NCBI GenBank assembly: GCA_910574255.1 | Contig: CAJTAK010000003.1 | Coordinates: forward strand, 326,589 to 390,588 | Origin: Clostridia bacterium | Lineage (GTDB): Bacteria; Bacillota; Clostridia; Lachnospirales; Lachnospiraceae | Reading direction: 5' to 3' | DNA length: 64,000 nucleotides | Shown here: in pieces, positions 34,435 through 42,717 of the stretch | Layout of the letters: each line of letters begins with the position of its first letter | Position numbering within the stretch: position 1 is the stretch's first letter | The notes under the pieces: generated by a model | What the model saw: the letters and a program-made list of their open reading frames with translations, nothing else | Told to the model about the DNA's origin: nothing | Database searches by the model: none | Position numbers and translations under genes: made by a program

Positions 34435-35355
34435 TTATAGGTTTCTGAAATATCCTCTACTGATAATTTCCCCTATCCCGTCAATAATTGTTTCGTAAGG
34501 AAGATATGTAAACAACATCCTGCCTGTAATCCTTTCATAATCATTCCGGTATATTTCCTTATCCACAATTTCTGTCAGAAGGTCATTGATACATACCTCT
34601 TTTTGGGCAGACGGACAGACCGGAAGAGGTTCCCGCAGGCATCGTACTTCCTTAACAAGCTCTGACAATGAAACATCTGGCGTTGTGTATTCCAGGATCT
34701 TATAGATATCATATAAATGTCGAGAATGCCGCTCTACCTTGCCAGACAGATAATAGTCACAGAGGGCAAAAACTTTATCAATAAGAGTCCGCTCAATCGC
34801 CTGGGTTGTGATTTCAAAAGGCATAAGGTCAAATTCTTCTGCCAGTTCTTCCTGTCCTGCCATTTTCAGAAAACGATAAATATAGTTGTCGGCAATCCGA
34901 TTTACTGTTGGAAACGGCAGGAGGGCAATATAGGTCTCAATAACCAGTTCTGGCTTTAATTCCAAAAGCGGGGAATAAATGCTGGGATAGCTGGCTTTGT
35001 AACAGTTATAACTACGCCGGCTGCGGGTTTCTTCAAGGTTTGTAACAGAAAACCCAAGGGATTCTACGGAAGAAACCACCGCCTTTTTTAACTGACGCTT
35101 GCGGCTTTCGCCAGGAATGCCGTCTGATGCCGCATAAGAAATATCAATATCCTCCGAAAAACGCTCCAGAATCTGATAGCACTTTGTAAGCGAGGTCCCT
35201 CCTTTAAAGACCATTCCCTTCACCCTGGAGGCCAGTTCTTTAAGAACAAGTGTAACATAATAATCTTTCTCAATGATTCCGGGCGGTATGTGCAGTTCAT
35301 TGGAAGCGGCAACAACCAGTTCGCTGAATGCTTCTTTGTCATGATGTAAATTCAT
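34435..35355 (-). CDS. AbiEii/AbiGii-family nucleotidyltransferase toxin
   Basis: 306 aa from ATG 35355 (MNLHHDKEAFSELV), overlapping the end of the AbiEi gene by 17 bases. The nucleotidyltransferase core is clear: GMVFKGGTSLTKCYQILERFSEDIDISY, with the GGTS and DxD motifs. In AbiE-type toxin-antitoxin systems this enzyme transfers nucleotides (to tRNA in related members) and arrests growth. The antitoxin is the upstream DUF6088/AbiEi-like protein. The ICE B version is deleted to a crumb (53040-53120). Confidence 0.88.
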   Translation of the reverse strand: MNLHHDKEAFSELVVAASNELHIPPGIIEKDYYVTLVLKELASRVKGMVFKGGTSLTKCYQILERFSEDIDISYAASDGIPGESRKRQLKKAVVSSVESLGFSVTNLEETRSRRSYNCYKASYPSIYSPLLELKPELVIETYIALLPFPTVNRIADNYIYRFLKMAGQEELAEEFDLMPFEITTQAIERTLIDKVFALCDYYLSGKVERHSRHLYDIYKILEYTTPDVSLSELVKEVRCLREPLPVCPSAQKEVCINDLLTEIVDKEIYRNDYERITGRMLFTYLPYETIIDGIGEIISRGYFRNL

Positions 35356-35992
35356 AAATAATACCCCATTCAATCAGTTTTTTTGCGGTAGGCCCTGTAA
35401 TGCCGGACAGTACGCCGGAAAGAAGAGCCTTACTGTATTTTTTCTGTTTTGCATAGTTTTTTAAAAGCGCTCCGGTTTCTGCATCTGAAAGCTCCGAATA
35501 CTTTTCTGCCTGGGAAACAGCATCAAGAAACTGAAGCAGTCCCGCATTTTCAGATGTTATAGCAACAGCTGGACGTTTCAGCCGGACGTTTTGGGAACCG
35601 ACAGTAACATTGCGCCCTTTTGTCGCTTCTTTCGATGTTATGATTTCCAGTATAGCCGGCATCTGGGTCGTCAGGCCGATCTGGTTGGCAAACGTAGCTC
35701 CGGCGAAATAACCGTAGACTTCTGTTGTGTTTTGGATATATTTGCGTATAATGACCTTCATGGGGTCTAAATAACTTTTTTTCAGCAGACGTGATGCTTT
35801 GGGAAGATAATAGATCCCAGTATCAAACCGGGCAAGGTCACCGGATTTGAGCATCCGTTTAAAATACTGACGCAAGGCATTGTCATTGATCCCGTCCAGC
35901 CGGATCTCGTTAATGAAAATCGGTTCATTGTAACCATAGTTTTTTTCCAGATATTCTTTCAGCATACAGGCATCCACTCCTTCCACCTCCAT
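35339..35992 (-). CDS. AbiEi-like antitoxin (DUF6088 type), ICE A
   Basis: Up to 217 aa. The N-terminal winged-helix part (PIFINEIRLDGINDNALRQYFKRM, then LARFDTGIYYLPK) should bind DNA; the rest (YGYFAGATFANQIGLTTQMPA, TVGSQNVRLKRPA) matches the AbiEi antitoxin core. It neutralises AbiEii and represses its own operon in characterised AbiE systems. An inverted repeat embraces the promoter (35996-36039). Several starts are possible (ATG 35992, GTG 35977, ATG 35965); GGAGG favours the GTG. A near-identical gene lies in ICE B at 53104-53754. Confidence 0.8.
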   Translation of the reverse strand: MEVEGVDACMLKEYLEKNYGYNEPIFINEIRLDGINDNALRQYFKRMLKSGDLARFDTGIYYLPKASRLLKKSYLDPMKVIIRKYIQNTTEVYGYFAGATFANQIGLTTQMPAILEIITSKEATKGRNVTVGSQNVRLKRPAVAITSENAGLLQFLDAVSQAEKYSELSDAETGALLKNYAKQKKYSKALLSGVLSGITGPTAKKLIEWGIIYEFTS

Positions 35993-35995
35993 ACT

Positions 35996-36039
35996 ACTAT
36001 ATTTATACCTAAAAGGTCAATAGATATGTCAAATATAGT
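35996..36039 (-). promoter_or_regulatory. AbiE promoter with inverted-repeat operator
   Basis: ACTATATTT (35996-36004) and AAATATAGT (36031-36039) are 9-bp inverted repeats flanking TTGACC and TATAAA promoter-like elements on the minus strand, placed as expected for AbiEi autoregulation. Confidence 0.55.
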
Positions 36040-36158
36040 ATGTATGATTTTTCAAAAATTATACATGGAGGATAAAGGAGCGGGAAGCTTTGTATATAAG
36101 CCTGTATACCATAATTTCTCTTTTAAAGTGTAGTTTTCAGGTCTAAGAATAGAAATTT

Positions 36159-36683
36159 CTACAGTTCCGTATCTGCCCGGTCATAGTACAAATGCCCCTG
36201 TGCCACTTTCGCATGGTTCAAAATCAGTATGAAATGCCTGTCCTGGTTCTCCAATGCCTTTTTATATCCGGTTTCCGTCAGAAACAGTCTCATCCGGCTC
36301 CCTTTATCCCCTATGGGAGACTTTTCCGAAAGTACATCAAACACAATCATATGCTCTACTTCCGGATCAAAACGTTCCAATGCCATGATATCATGTCCTT
36401 CCAGCTTCCGGGCACCGGATTTCTGCCGGGCCACAGCAATCATTTCCCCAACAGTCCTTGCGCTATGGGGCAGATGATAATTTCTCTGAATGTCACAGAT
36501 CAGTTCTCTGCAGTCATCCTCCGAAAGTTCACGCAGTTTCTTTAACAGATTTTCTGCAGTATCCTTTTTATCATGGTCACGGGTATACCTGCAGAATACA
36601 GCAATCTCCTGTATTGCATCATATCTGCCGCACCTCTCCAGCTGAAAGACCATCCTTTTCTCATCCTCAGTCAATGTTATCAT
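36159..36683 (-). CDS. Hypothetical ICE protein (174 aa), third gene of Rep-like operon A
   Basis: Starts MITLTEDEKRMVFQLERC with GGAGGAAATAT upstream. Soluble and rich in charged residues; no motif I know. It contains CRELICDIQRNYHLPHSA and ends with a beta-rich part (MIVFDVLSEKSPIG, FILILNHAKVAQGHLYYD). Always third after the Rep-like and 181-aa genes in both elements (see 60370-60894, about 85% alike by eye), so it belongs to a conserved ICE end module. Possibly a copy-control or regulatory protein; unproven. Confidence 0.6.
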   Translation of the reverse strand: MITLTEDEKRMVFQLERCGRYDAIQEIAVFCRYTRDHDKKDTAENLLKKLRELSEDDCRELICDIQRNYHLPHSARTVGEMIAVARQKSGARKLEGHDIMALERFDPEVEHMIVFDVLSEKSPIGDKGSRMRLFLTETGYKKALENQDRHFILILNHAKVAQGHLYYDRADTEL

Positions 36684-36731
36684 ATATTTCCTCCAATCCA
36701 TAATTGCCTGTATATTTCATATAGCTGCCTA

Positions 36732-37277
36732 TTATTGCTCTCTGGCATCCTTATCATCCGGAAAGAACTTCTCCAGAATGTCGATACTGTCTTTGGATGT
36801 ATACCCCCACAAGATAGAGCTGAGTGCGTCAATCGCCTCCCGTCTTCTACGGTAATAAGTGCGGAAACTGATATCCCGGATATGGGGGCGCAGTTTCTCT
36901 ATGATTTCCTCCACATTCCGCAACTGTTGTGGAGAAAGGAAAGAGTAATACAGCAGCCAGTAATAGCTCTCCCCATTCTTGTGTTTAGTGCGGAGCAGGT
37001 CGATGGAAGTATCCAGTAGTTTCAGCATCCGGTGGCTCCGTTCAATGCACTTGGCGTGATGTTCGATACTGCGGTCTGACAGATCGACCCCGGCAACATA
37101 GACGGACTCCAGAAAGTCCTCAATGGAACTGCCGTATTCAATCTCGAACCGGCTCCGTACCTGCTGGACGGACAATTCCAGGCTCCACACCACATCCCTG
37201 TATTTCTTCAGCAGTTTCCAGGTATCATGGTACAATGGGTTGTCAGTGATGTTCATTTCTTCCTGATTCTTTTTCAT
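36732..37277 (-). CDS. Sigma/ArpU-like regulator (181 aa), Rep-like operon A
   Basis: All-helical basic protein. The C-terminal half (SPQQLRNVEEIIEKLRPHI, DISFRTYYRRRREAIDALSSI) looks like a sigma region-4/ArpU-type helix-turn-helix followed by LWGYTS. It overlaps the end of the Rep-like gene by 4 bases, so is coupled to it. The ICE B copy (60943-61491) carries a nonsense mutation. Likely a transcriptional regulator for late ICE or transfer genes, by analogy with ArpU proteins; this is inference. Confidence 0.6.
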   Translation of the reverse strand: MKKNQEEMNITDNPLYHDTWKLLKKYRDVVWSLELSVQQVRSRFEIEYGSSIEDFLESVYVAGVDLSDRSIEHHAKCIERSHRMLKLLDTSIDLLRTKHKNGESYYWLLYYSFLSPQQLRNVEEIIEKLRPHIRDISFRTYYRRRREAIDALSSILWGYTSKDSIDILEKFFPDDKDAREQ

Positions 37278-38431
37278 GCTCTTTCTCCCCCTTCCTCATT
37301 CTTTTCAGCAGGCATGAGAACCAGCTCAAAAGTGTAGACCGGCTTATCTTCTCCGCAGCATACCGCCATTCCAAAACGTACTGCAGTCTTTGGTGTATGA
37401 CATATATACTCTTCCCTGCAGGCGTCTGATAAAGGATATAACTTATATATAGATTTCTGGCACTGAAAACAGGAAATTCCCTGTGCATCAAGGACTTGCG
37501 CTATTTTTCTGATAACAGCATCCATGTCTGATTTTGAAACGCAGGATAATTCTTCTGAAACGCATGCCTCATACCCAGTAACAACAGAATCTGCCTGCGG
37601 CTCTTCTTTATCCGGCAGAGTGATATTGATTTTCAGGATCATGGCAACCTCCTCTTTATCCACAAGAACATCTGATATCTGGAACATGGTGGAAAGATAG
37701 CTGTGCAGATAGATCACACTGCCTGTTTTTCCGGGAAATGACATGAGAGAAATATAGTCCATATCAGCAAGTTTTTTCAGCACACGCCCTGTCGTGGCTT
37801 TGGAGATGCCCCAGCGGGCAGCCATCTCACTGTAAGCCACTAACGGGGAGCCGGTGCCATTGCGGAAGTAAGCAACCGGACCAATCTCCGAACCCTGCAC
37901 CTGGCTGTCATTGTATACGGCGGACATCCACAGATCCAGAACGATATCCATTTCTGAGCAGCGATTGCTGCTGACCAGTTCGGTCGCAACAACAACCGGC
38001 ATAAAGAAAAAGCCTGTATCTTTCTGACAGGGACAGTTGTAATCCAGTACTGTATTATGCTTTTTCCAGTCACGGATCTTATATTTGACCACCTTTCCAC
38101 GGTCGAGAAAGAGATAGGAGATCAGGTGGCGTTTCTGCAGCTCGTCCAGGATGGAGACTGCCTGGCACTGGAAACGGGTACGGAACCATGCAGATAGTTC
38201 CTTTACGGTACAGATCCACTCGCCGGGATATACCGTATAGCCGATGCCGTCTATACGAAGATAAGAGGTACGAAAGTTTGCATAGTTGCAGAGCACCGTA
38301 TAATAAAATAGACCGGAGCCTCCATTTGTACGAATGCTCCGGTCTGCCATTAAGTTCTGGATAAACTGCCGATAGATCCGGCAGCGTGGATAATCTACAA
38401 TCTGTTTGATCTCTAATTGATATTCTGACAT
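37274..38431 (-). CDS. Rep-like winged-helix protein, ICE A
   Basis: 385 aa from ATG 38431 (MSEYQLEIKQIVDYPRCRIY; GAGGAG upstream). It has an N-terminal winged-helix block (LCNYANFRTSYLRIDGIGYTV, then CTVKELSAWFRTRFQ) and a second helix-turn-helix (AYSEMAARWGISKATTGRVLKKL), an arrangement like RepA_N-type initiators. Five or six cysteines lie toward the C-terminus (ISCFQCQKSIYK). It is the first gene inside the element's right end, preceded by an insulating terminator. Role inferred as replication initiator or master regulator. Copy B at 61488-62645 is very similar. Confidence 0.65.
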   Translation of the reverse strand: MSEYQLEIKQIVDYPRCRIYRQFIQNLMADRSIRTNGGSGLFYYTVLCNYANFRTSYLRIDGIGYTVYPGEWICTVKELSAWFRTRFQCQAVSILDELQKRHLISYLFLDRGKVVKYKIRDWKKHNTVLDYNCPCQKDTGFFFMPVVVATELVSSNRCSEMDIVLDLWMSAVYNDSQVQGSEIGPVAYFRNGTGSPLVAYSEMAARWGISKATTGRVLKKLADMDYISLMSFPGKTGSVIYLHSYLSTMFQISDVLVDKEEVAMILKINITLPDKEEPQADSVVTGYEACVSEELSCVSKSDMDAVIRKIAQVLDAQGISCFQCQKSIYKLYPLSDACREEYICHTPKTAVRFGMAVCCGEDKPVYTFELVLMPAEKNEEGGERA

Positions 38432-38502
38432 GAATTTTCTCCTCATTTCTTAAAGTTTTTCTGATGCGAAAATTAAGTTTCTGCTGTTTACTCATTTTCT
38501 GT

Positions 38503-38542
38503 AAAAAAAATCTACAAGACAAATTTTCAATGTCTTGTAGAT
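38503..38542 (-). terminator. Insulating terminator at right end of ICE A
   Basis: TCTACAAGACA (38511-38521) pairs with TGTCTTGTAGA (38531-38541); on the minus strand the stem is followed by TTTTTTTT. It would stop transcripts entering from the uvrB' promoter before the Rep-like gene. The same structure is at 62676-62714 in ICE B. Confidence 0.8.
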
Positions 38543-38559
38543 CATAAATCAGCCTCTAT

Positions 38560-38719
38560 TTCTTTTTCAAAATACTTTCCACGACGAATTTTGTTCACAA
38601 TTCCTATGATTCCACCCTGTTTTTTCAGTCCATACAGTCCATTCAATCCACAAGATATGGTATAAATAGGACTAAATAACACTAAATACAGTGGTTAGAA
38701 GTGCCTACTCCTAGTAGGA
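38560..38719. repeat. ICE A right end with attachment core and arm-type repeats
   Basis: Homologous to 62740-62892. Contains three 9-bp-spaced AGTCCAT/AATCCA repeats, two ACTAAATA direct repeats 10 bp apart (near 38671 and 38681), and at 38712-38719 the core TAGTAGGA (TCCTACTA on the uvrB coding strand), the last bases shared with uvrB. These are likely integrase arm and core sites. Confidence 0.65.
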
Positions 38720-38998
38720 GACAAAATATTCCACCGCGTTACTCGGAAAATACTCTTTGAACTCACCATAGAGCTGTGCCGCTAATGTCTTATTGTGCGC
38801 TATTACCAAAGTCGGCTTGTTAAGCTGTGCGATCACATTCGCCATGGTAAAGGTCTTGCCGGAACCCGTAACCCCCAGTAAAGTCTGGAATTGATTGCCT
38901 TCCTGGAACCCTTTGACCAGGGCTTCTATGGCCTGTGGCTGGTCGCCGGTGGGCTTGTATTCGCTGTGAAGTTCGAACATTTTTTGTGCAGTTTGCAC
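38711..38998 (-). pseudogene. uvrB: uvrB 5' fragment at the left end of ICE B
   Basis: Encodes the first about 90 residues of excinuclease Uvr[19 protein letters not shown], Walker [35 protein letters not shown], ending [13 protein letters not shown]. Intact UvrB continues with YDYYQPE. GTG 38998 is favoured as start (GGAGGTGGTATTT upstream); an ATG at 39013 lies inside that site. The break is at the att core, so this piece probably supplied a replacement promoter and 5' end for a host uvrB before ICE A inserted at the same site. It differs from the fragment at 62884-63159 at many residues, showing a separate origin. Confidence 0.85.
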
Positions 38999-39049
38999 AA
39001 ATACCACCTCCAAAATTCATAGTAAAAAAAGATGCGTATATGCCACAAA

Positions 39050-39118
39050 TTCGTCAAGGAACTTTTCATTTTCGTCATGGCATTTACTCAAATCGAAGGA
39101 AAAAAAGTCCTTGACGAA
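39050..39118. repeat. Three TTCGTCAAGG-type sites upstream of uvrB'
   Basis: TTCGTCAAGG (39050-39059) and TTCGTCATGG (39071-39080) are direct repeats 21 bp apart; CCTTGACGAA (39109-39118) is the inverted copy. Two helical turns between direct sites suggest cooperative protein binding, for example integrase arm sites. The corresponding sites at 63210-63289 use another sequence in the same layout. Confidence 0.6.
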
Positions 39119-39239
39119 TTCCGTTCACAATTTGCTGTTTTTGCAACTCAGTACACCTCCGTAATTCCATACGGACTGGGCAGCACTAAAAAGCTTTTTT
39201 ATCTTACCACAAATCATAAAATTTGTATAGATGCAAAAT

Positions 39240-39253
39240 CGAACTTTTGTTCT
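39240..39253. promoter_or_regulatory. LexA (SOS) box of uvrB'
   Basis: CGAACTTTTGTTCT matches the Firmicutes LexA consensus CGAACnnnnGTTCG except the last base. uvrB is a usual SOS gene. An identical box occurs at 63417-63430. Here it also abuts the end of the recombinase gene (39268). Confidence 0.7.
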
Positions 39254-39267
39254 TTTTGTCCTTTCTG

Positions 39268-40569
39268 TCACACTGCATCCGGAAGAAATTCGGTTACATC
39301 TACTACAATCTCCAACAATTCCTTTTTAAAGATTTCTGTCTCTTCCGGGTTTGGTAATACTTCTTTCATATACGCTTCTATTTCCGGCACTCCATCCGCT
39401 ATGATGCCTCTATTATCCGCATAAACATCCATTGTTATGATTTCTTTGGCATGTCCCATGAGCCTTGATACTGCCTTTGGATTAAAAGACTCTTTTAACA
39501 GAAGAGTACAGTATGTGCTGCGTAGATCGTGCCAGCGGATATCCGGTAAACCGTTTTCAGCAAGAAGCTGCTTATAATACCTGCAATGGAATCCTTTGCT
39601 CCTTGCCCTGCCAAGGGTGGAACAACAGATATAGCCCAGATCCTGAAACCCTCTCTTTCTGCGGTTTCTGTTTTTCTCATACACCTGCCGTTCCTTTAAG
39701 ATTGCCTCAAAGACATAATCAGGAATCGGGATCTCCCTGTAACTGGATTTTGTCTTCAATCCTACTTCCTGTTTCGTAAATGTTTTCGGGGCAAAGTCCT
39801 CTTTTACTGCGTTATGTACTCTCCCCAGCTGACGTTCCACTTTTAAGGTATGGTTGATATAATCTACGTCCGAATATTTTACCCCATTGATCTCGGATCT
39901 GCGGAGCCCCATAAGCACATTCAACAGCACCTGCATATGGATTGGGGTATCTTTGCTTTTTTCCAGCAGGACCTGGATCTGCTCCATGGTCAGTGTTTTC
40001 TGTGTATCAATATTCCGGGTCCTGAATCCTGATCTCTGCTGCGGCTTTTCTGCTTTGGGAAGCCCTATCCCGTCTACTGGACTGTTTGGAATCACTTTGA
40101 TTGTTACCGCATAACGAAAAGAAACATTCATGATTGTTTTTACCTGCTCTGCCACCGATCTTGAGTAGTCTGTCTTGGTATTAAACAATTTCTGAATGTC
40201 TCCACGGGTAACATCCATCATTTTCTTTTTACCCAGAATGGGAACAATGTGATTCTTTACTATTCCGCAATAATTATAATAGGTTTCATGACTGTCCGTG
40301 CGCTTTTTAAGCTCCTCTTCAAGCCAGAAGGACATAAAATCGGCAACATTCACCTTTGCGTATACAACAAACGTACCGTTATATAATTCTGCGATTGTCT
40401 TCTCTCTTGCCTTATTCGCTTCTCTCTCTGTTTTAAATCCCGACTTCTGCTGTGGCTTTTCACTTCCGTCCGGATATTTCAAAAATACCCTGTAGCCGAA
40501 ACCGGAGCGCACAGGTATTACCTGTGCCACTCTCCAATCGACATAATTTTTTAAGCTCAAATCTAACAT
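39268..40569 (-). CDS. Tyrosine recombinase (integrase) 1
   Basis: 433 aa. N-terminal DNA-arm domain, a SAM-like core-binding domain (VNVADFMSFWLEEELKKRTD onward), and a C-terminal catalytic domain with LMGLRRSEINGVKYSD (Arg I), HDLRSTYCTLLLKESF (His-x-x-Arg) and LMGHAKEIITMDVYAD (His and nucleophilic Tyr). It should catalyse integration at uvrB together with the second recombinase. The ATG at 40569 overlaps the stop of recombinase 2 by 7 bases, so the two are coupled. Located next to the att site as expected. It appears intact. Confidence 0.93.
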   Translation of the reverse strand: MLDLSLKNYVDWRVAQVIPVRSGFGYRVFLKYPDGSEKPQQKSGFKTEREANKAREKTIAELYNGTFVVYAKVNVADFMSFWLEEELKKRTDSHETYYNYCGIVKNHIVPILGKKKMMDVTRGDIQKLFNTKTDYSRSVAEQVKTIMNVSFRYAVTIKVIPNSPVDGIGLPKAEKPQQRSGFRTRNIDTQKTLTMEQIQVLLEKSKDTPIHMQVLLNVLMGLRRSEINGVKYSDVDYINHTLKVERQLGRVHNAVKEDFAPKTFTKQEVGLKTKSSYREIPIPDYVFEAILKERQVYEKNRNRRKRGFQDLGYICCSTLGRARSKGFHCRYYKQLLAENGLPDIRWHDLRSTYCTLLLKESFNPKAVSRLMGHAKEIITMDVYADNRGIIADGVPEIEAYMKEVLPNPEETEIFKKELLEIVVDVTEFLPDAV

Positions 40570-41786
40570 ATTGCAGCACTCCCTTTTGGAACAAACATAT
40601 TGTTCATAAACGTAATAATCTGCTCATTCTCGTCCATGACCTCACAATAATATTCAAAGGTTGTATTGACACTTGCATGGCCCAGCAGGGCAGATATCTT
40701 AATCAAAGGAACTTTCTGCTCTACCAATATGGTAGCATACATATGTCTCAATCCATGAACAGTTATGTGGGGCAGGCCATTTCTGGAACATAACTTTGAC
40801 AAAGCGCTGTTCATTGCTGCAGTTGAGTGGGGCAGGCCGTTTTCCTGGCACGAAATATAATCACGGTCAAAATATTGTTCACCGTACTGCAGCTTATTTG
40901 CATCAACCAAAGTTCTCCTTTTTTCGATTTCCTTCGCAACAGCCTCCGGTATTCGGAGCAGCCTGTAACTGTTATCCGTCTTTGGTGGTTTCTCTATGAC
41001 TTCATACGTTTCAATTTTGCTTTCACCCTTTGGAATAACAGGGTTGGACGTAATCTGCCTCTGAATGTAGATTGTCCTGTTTTCAGCATCAAAATCTCCA
41101 AACTTCAAGCCTGATATCTCACCCTTTCTAAGTCCGCAGAACAGTCCGAGAAGAATCTCCAGATACCATCCACTATTGTAAGCAGCTTTCAAAAGTCTTT
41201 TCACATTTGCTTTGTTTAAAATAATGATTGTTGGCTTTTTTCTCGGATACGGCTTTGTCGCAGGTATCGGGTTCCTTTTGATATATTCCTGTATTACAGC
41301 CTCTTTCATTGCCATATTCAAGAACTCTCTGGACTTATTGCCAGCGGACTCACATGCTTTTGCTACAACGGCCAGCAGGGAATCAAAATACTCCTCATTG
41401 GCATATCGCAATTTTATATCCTGCTGCATATTCGGAAGGATCAGGTCATACAGCACATAGGCACATACCATGCGGGTTGTGTTCTCAATCCTCTGTGAAA
41501 ATACATCCTCAAACCAATAAAGCAAATAATCTTTCAAATCAACATCTGCATTAGGTTTCGCCGACATCTGATAAACTCTGGATGCCTTCTTGAATTCTTC
41601 TTCATGTTTATAATAGCTTGCTTCCGCTTCTGACTTGCTCTGAAAGCCGCCACGCTTGCTGTACTTTACAGAACCATCCGGCTGCAGTAGTTTAACTCTG
41701 TGAACCCATGCATTCCCTTCATAAAAAGCAACCTCTTTTTTCGTTGCTGGTTGTTTCACTAAATCACCTCGCTCATAAACCACCAT
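40563..41786 (-). CDS. Tyrosine recombinase (integrase) 2
   Basis: 407 aa with the same architecture: LLGLFCGLRKGEISGLKFGD (Arg I), TVHGLRHMYATILVEQ (His-x-x-Arg-His) and LLGHASVNTTFEYYCE (His, Tyr). Only distantly similar to recombinase 1, so not a recent duplicate. Two different tyrosine recombinases in tandem are unusual; paired recombinases act together in Tn554-like elements. The start overlaps the excisionase gene by 14 bases. Confidence 0.92.
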   Translation of the reverse strand: MVVYERGDLVKQPATKKEVAFYEGNAWVHRVKLLQPDGSVKYSKRGGFQSKSEAEASYYKHEEEFKKASRVYQMSAKPNADVDLKDYLLYWFEDVFSQRIENTTRMVCAYVLYDLILPNMQQDIKLRYANEEYFDSLLAVVAKACESAGNKSREFLNMAMKEAVIQEYIKRNPIPATKPYPRKKPTIIILNKANVKRLLKAAYNSGWYLEILLGLFCGLRKGEISGLKFGDFDAENRTIYIQRQITSNPVIPKGESKIETYEVIEKPPKTDNSYRLLRIPEAVAKEIEKRRTLVDANKLQYGEQYFDRDYISCQENGLPHSTAAMNSALSKLCSRNGLPHITVHGLRHMYATILVEQKVPLIKISALLGHASVNTTFEYYCEVMDENEQIITFMNNMFVPKGSAAIC

Positions 41787-41988
41787 TCAGCCATTCATCG
41801 AATCCTCGTTTTGGCACTCTGAAAAGCTTACCGATTTTAAGAACTTTGAATGGCGGGTTCTTCTGCTTATACACGTCTTCAAGGAAGGTATAGGACTTAC
41901 TCTTACCTATTCCAAGCATGCGCTGAATATCGCCTGCCAAATACACCTGCTGATCAACTGCCACTTCATTATCTACATCTGCTGCCAT
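41773..41988 (-). CDS. Excisionase-like HTH protein
   Basis: 71 aa. A MerR-like helix-turn-helix (VYLAGDIQRMLGIGKSKSYTFLEDV) and the strand-rich wing (FKVLKIGKLFRVPKRGFDEWL) match helix_turn_helix_17-type excisionases. First gene of the excisionase-recombinase operon, directly followed by recombinase 2 through a 14-base overlap. It would bend DNA at the ends to favour excision. Confidence 0.85.
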   Translation of the reverse strand: MAADVDNEVAVDQQVYLAGDIQRMLGIGKSKSYTFLEDVYKQKNPPFKVLKIGKLFRVPKRGFDEWLNGGL

Positions 41989-42445
41989 TGTCTATCCTCT
42001 CTTTCTCTTTTCTTTGCATCTTTCCTTATCATAAAACGTTTTCTGCAGTTGAAGCGGTATCTGAATGGTATTTGATATAAAGCCTCTATATAAATCTTAT
42101 ACGCATTGAACATTCCGTTTTTCAACTGTAATTAACATATTTTTTCTACTTGAATTAAGGAAGCATAATTTGTACGCACCCAATCAGGTCACTTCCTGCG
42201 CCAATATCTTTGCCGCGTATTTCAGGTATTGCTATGCAATTTTTAAACAGAGGGCGGGCTCACGTATGGTCATCGCACACTATCCGTCTGTGCCTGTATA
42301 ACTCCTGAACGGTGCTGTAAAATTGTCAAGGTGCAAAGGGATTTCCGTGTTTCGGATGCAACCCATATGCTATATAAATAAAGGAGGCTCTCTCCTTTTT
42401 CTGCAAATTATCAACATAATTTTTCATTTTTACTATTTAGAAGTC

Positions 42446-42484
42446 TTGGCACGAAATTGGCACAATTCCGCACAAAATTGGCAC
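42446..42484. repeat. Three helically phased TTGGCAC boxes
   Basis: TTGGCAC at 42446-42452, 42457-42463 and 42478-42484: start-to-start distances 11 and 21 bp, i.e. one and two helical turns, all on the same face. Two are preceded by AAAAT/GAAAT. Operator-like array before the transfer operon. Confidence 0.5.
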
Positions 42485-42567
42485 GGTTCTGCTCTTTCCC
42501 CGTAAAAAGGGATATGTTACACTAAATATGCTTAAAACTGCACCCAAAAGCAATCCGGGCTGGCATG

Positions 42568-42595
42568 GCACCTTTCCAGAGAGGTGCTTTTTTTG
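42568..42595 (+). terminator. Terminator in the transfer-operon leader
   Basis: GCACCT, 8-base loop, AGGTGC, then seven T. It precedes the transfer genes by about 120 bases, so it may be an attenuator of a rightward transcript. Confidence 0.65.
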
Positions 42596-42717
42596 CGCCT
42601 CTTACCGTATAATCCGGCTTTTCCCAGCCTGCCAGCCCAAAGAAAGAAGACCGTGCCCGTCTCTGTGGCATGGTCTTTTCTTTCACAACCAAATCTTATT
42701 TAAAGGAGGTCCACAAA

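Larger units (their letters stand above)
12840..38719. mobile_element. ICE A (portion supported in this window)
   Basis: Replication/maintenance operon, leader RNAs, cargo, AbiE and Rep-like operon ending at the att core. The left limit is not visible; the type IV secretion genes, integrase and DNA left of 12.8 kb may also belong to it, beyond or at the window edge. Confidence 0.65.
41989..42717. other. Intergenic region between recombination and transfer modules
   Basis: 729 bases without a gene I can support. It must hold the leftward excisionase promoter and the rightward transfer promoter. Visible: three TTGGCAC boxes (42446, 42457 and 42478), a small hairpin AAAGGAG/CTCCTTT with T-run (42381-42401), a terminator (42568-42595), and a second hairpin (about 42640-42685) just before the transfer genes. 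An origin of transfer could lie here but none is recognised. Confidence 0.5.

Noticed and set aside
38560..38719. Short direct repeats as a CRISPR array
   Set aside because: Units are 7-9 bp with tiny spacers, not 25-36 bp repeats; no cas genes in the window. Better explained as integrase arm sites.
42323..42505. A 60-aa rightward gene in the excisionase-transfer gap
   Set aside because: No ribosome site, no family resemblance, and it overlaps hairpins and repeated boxes.
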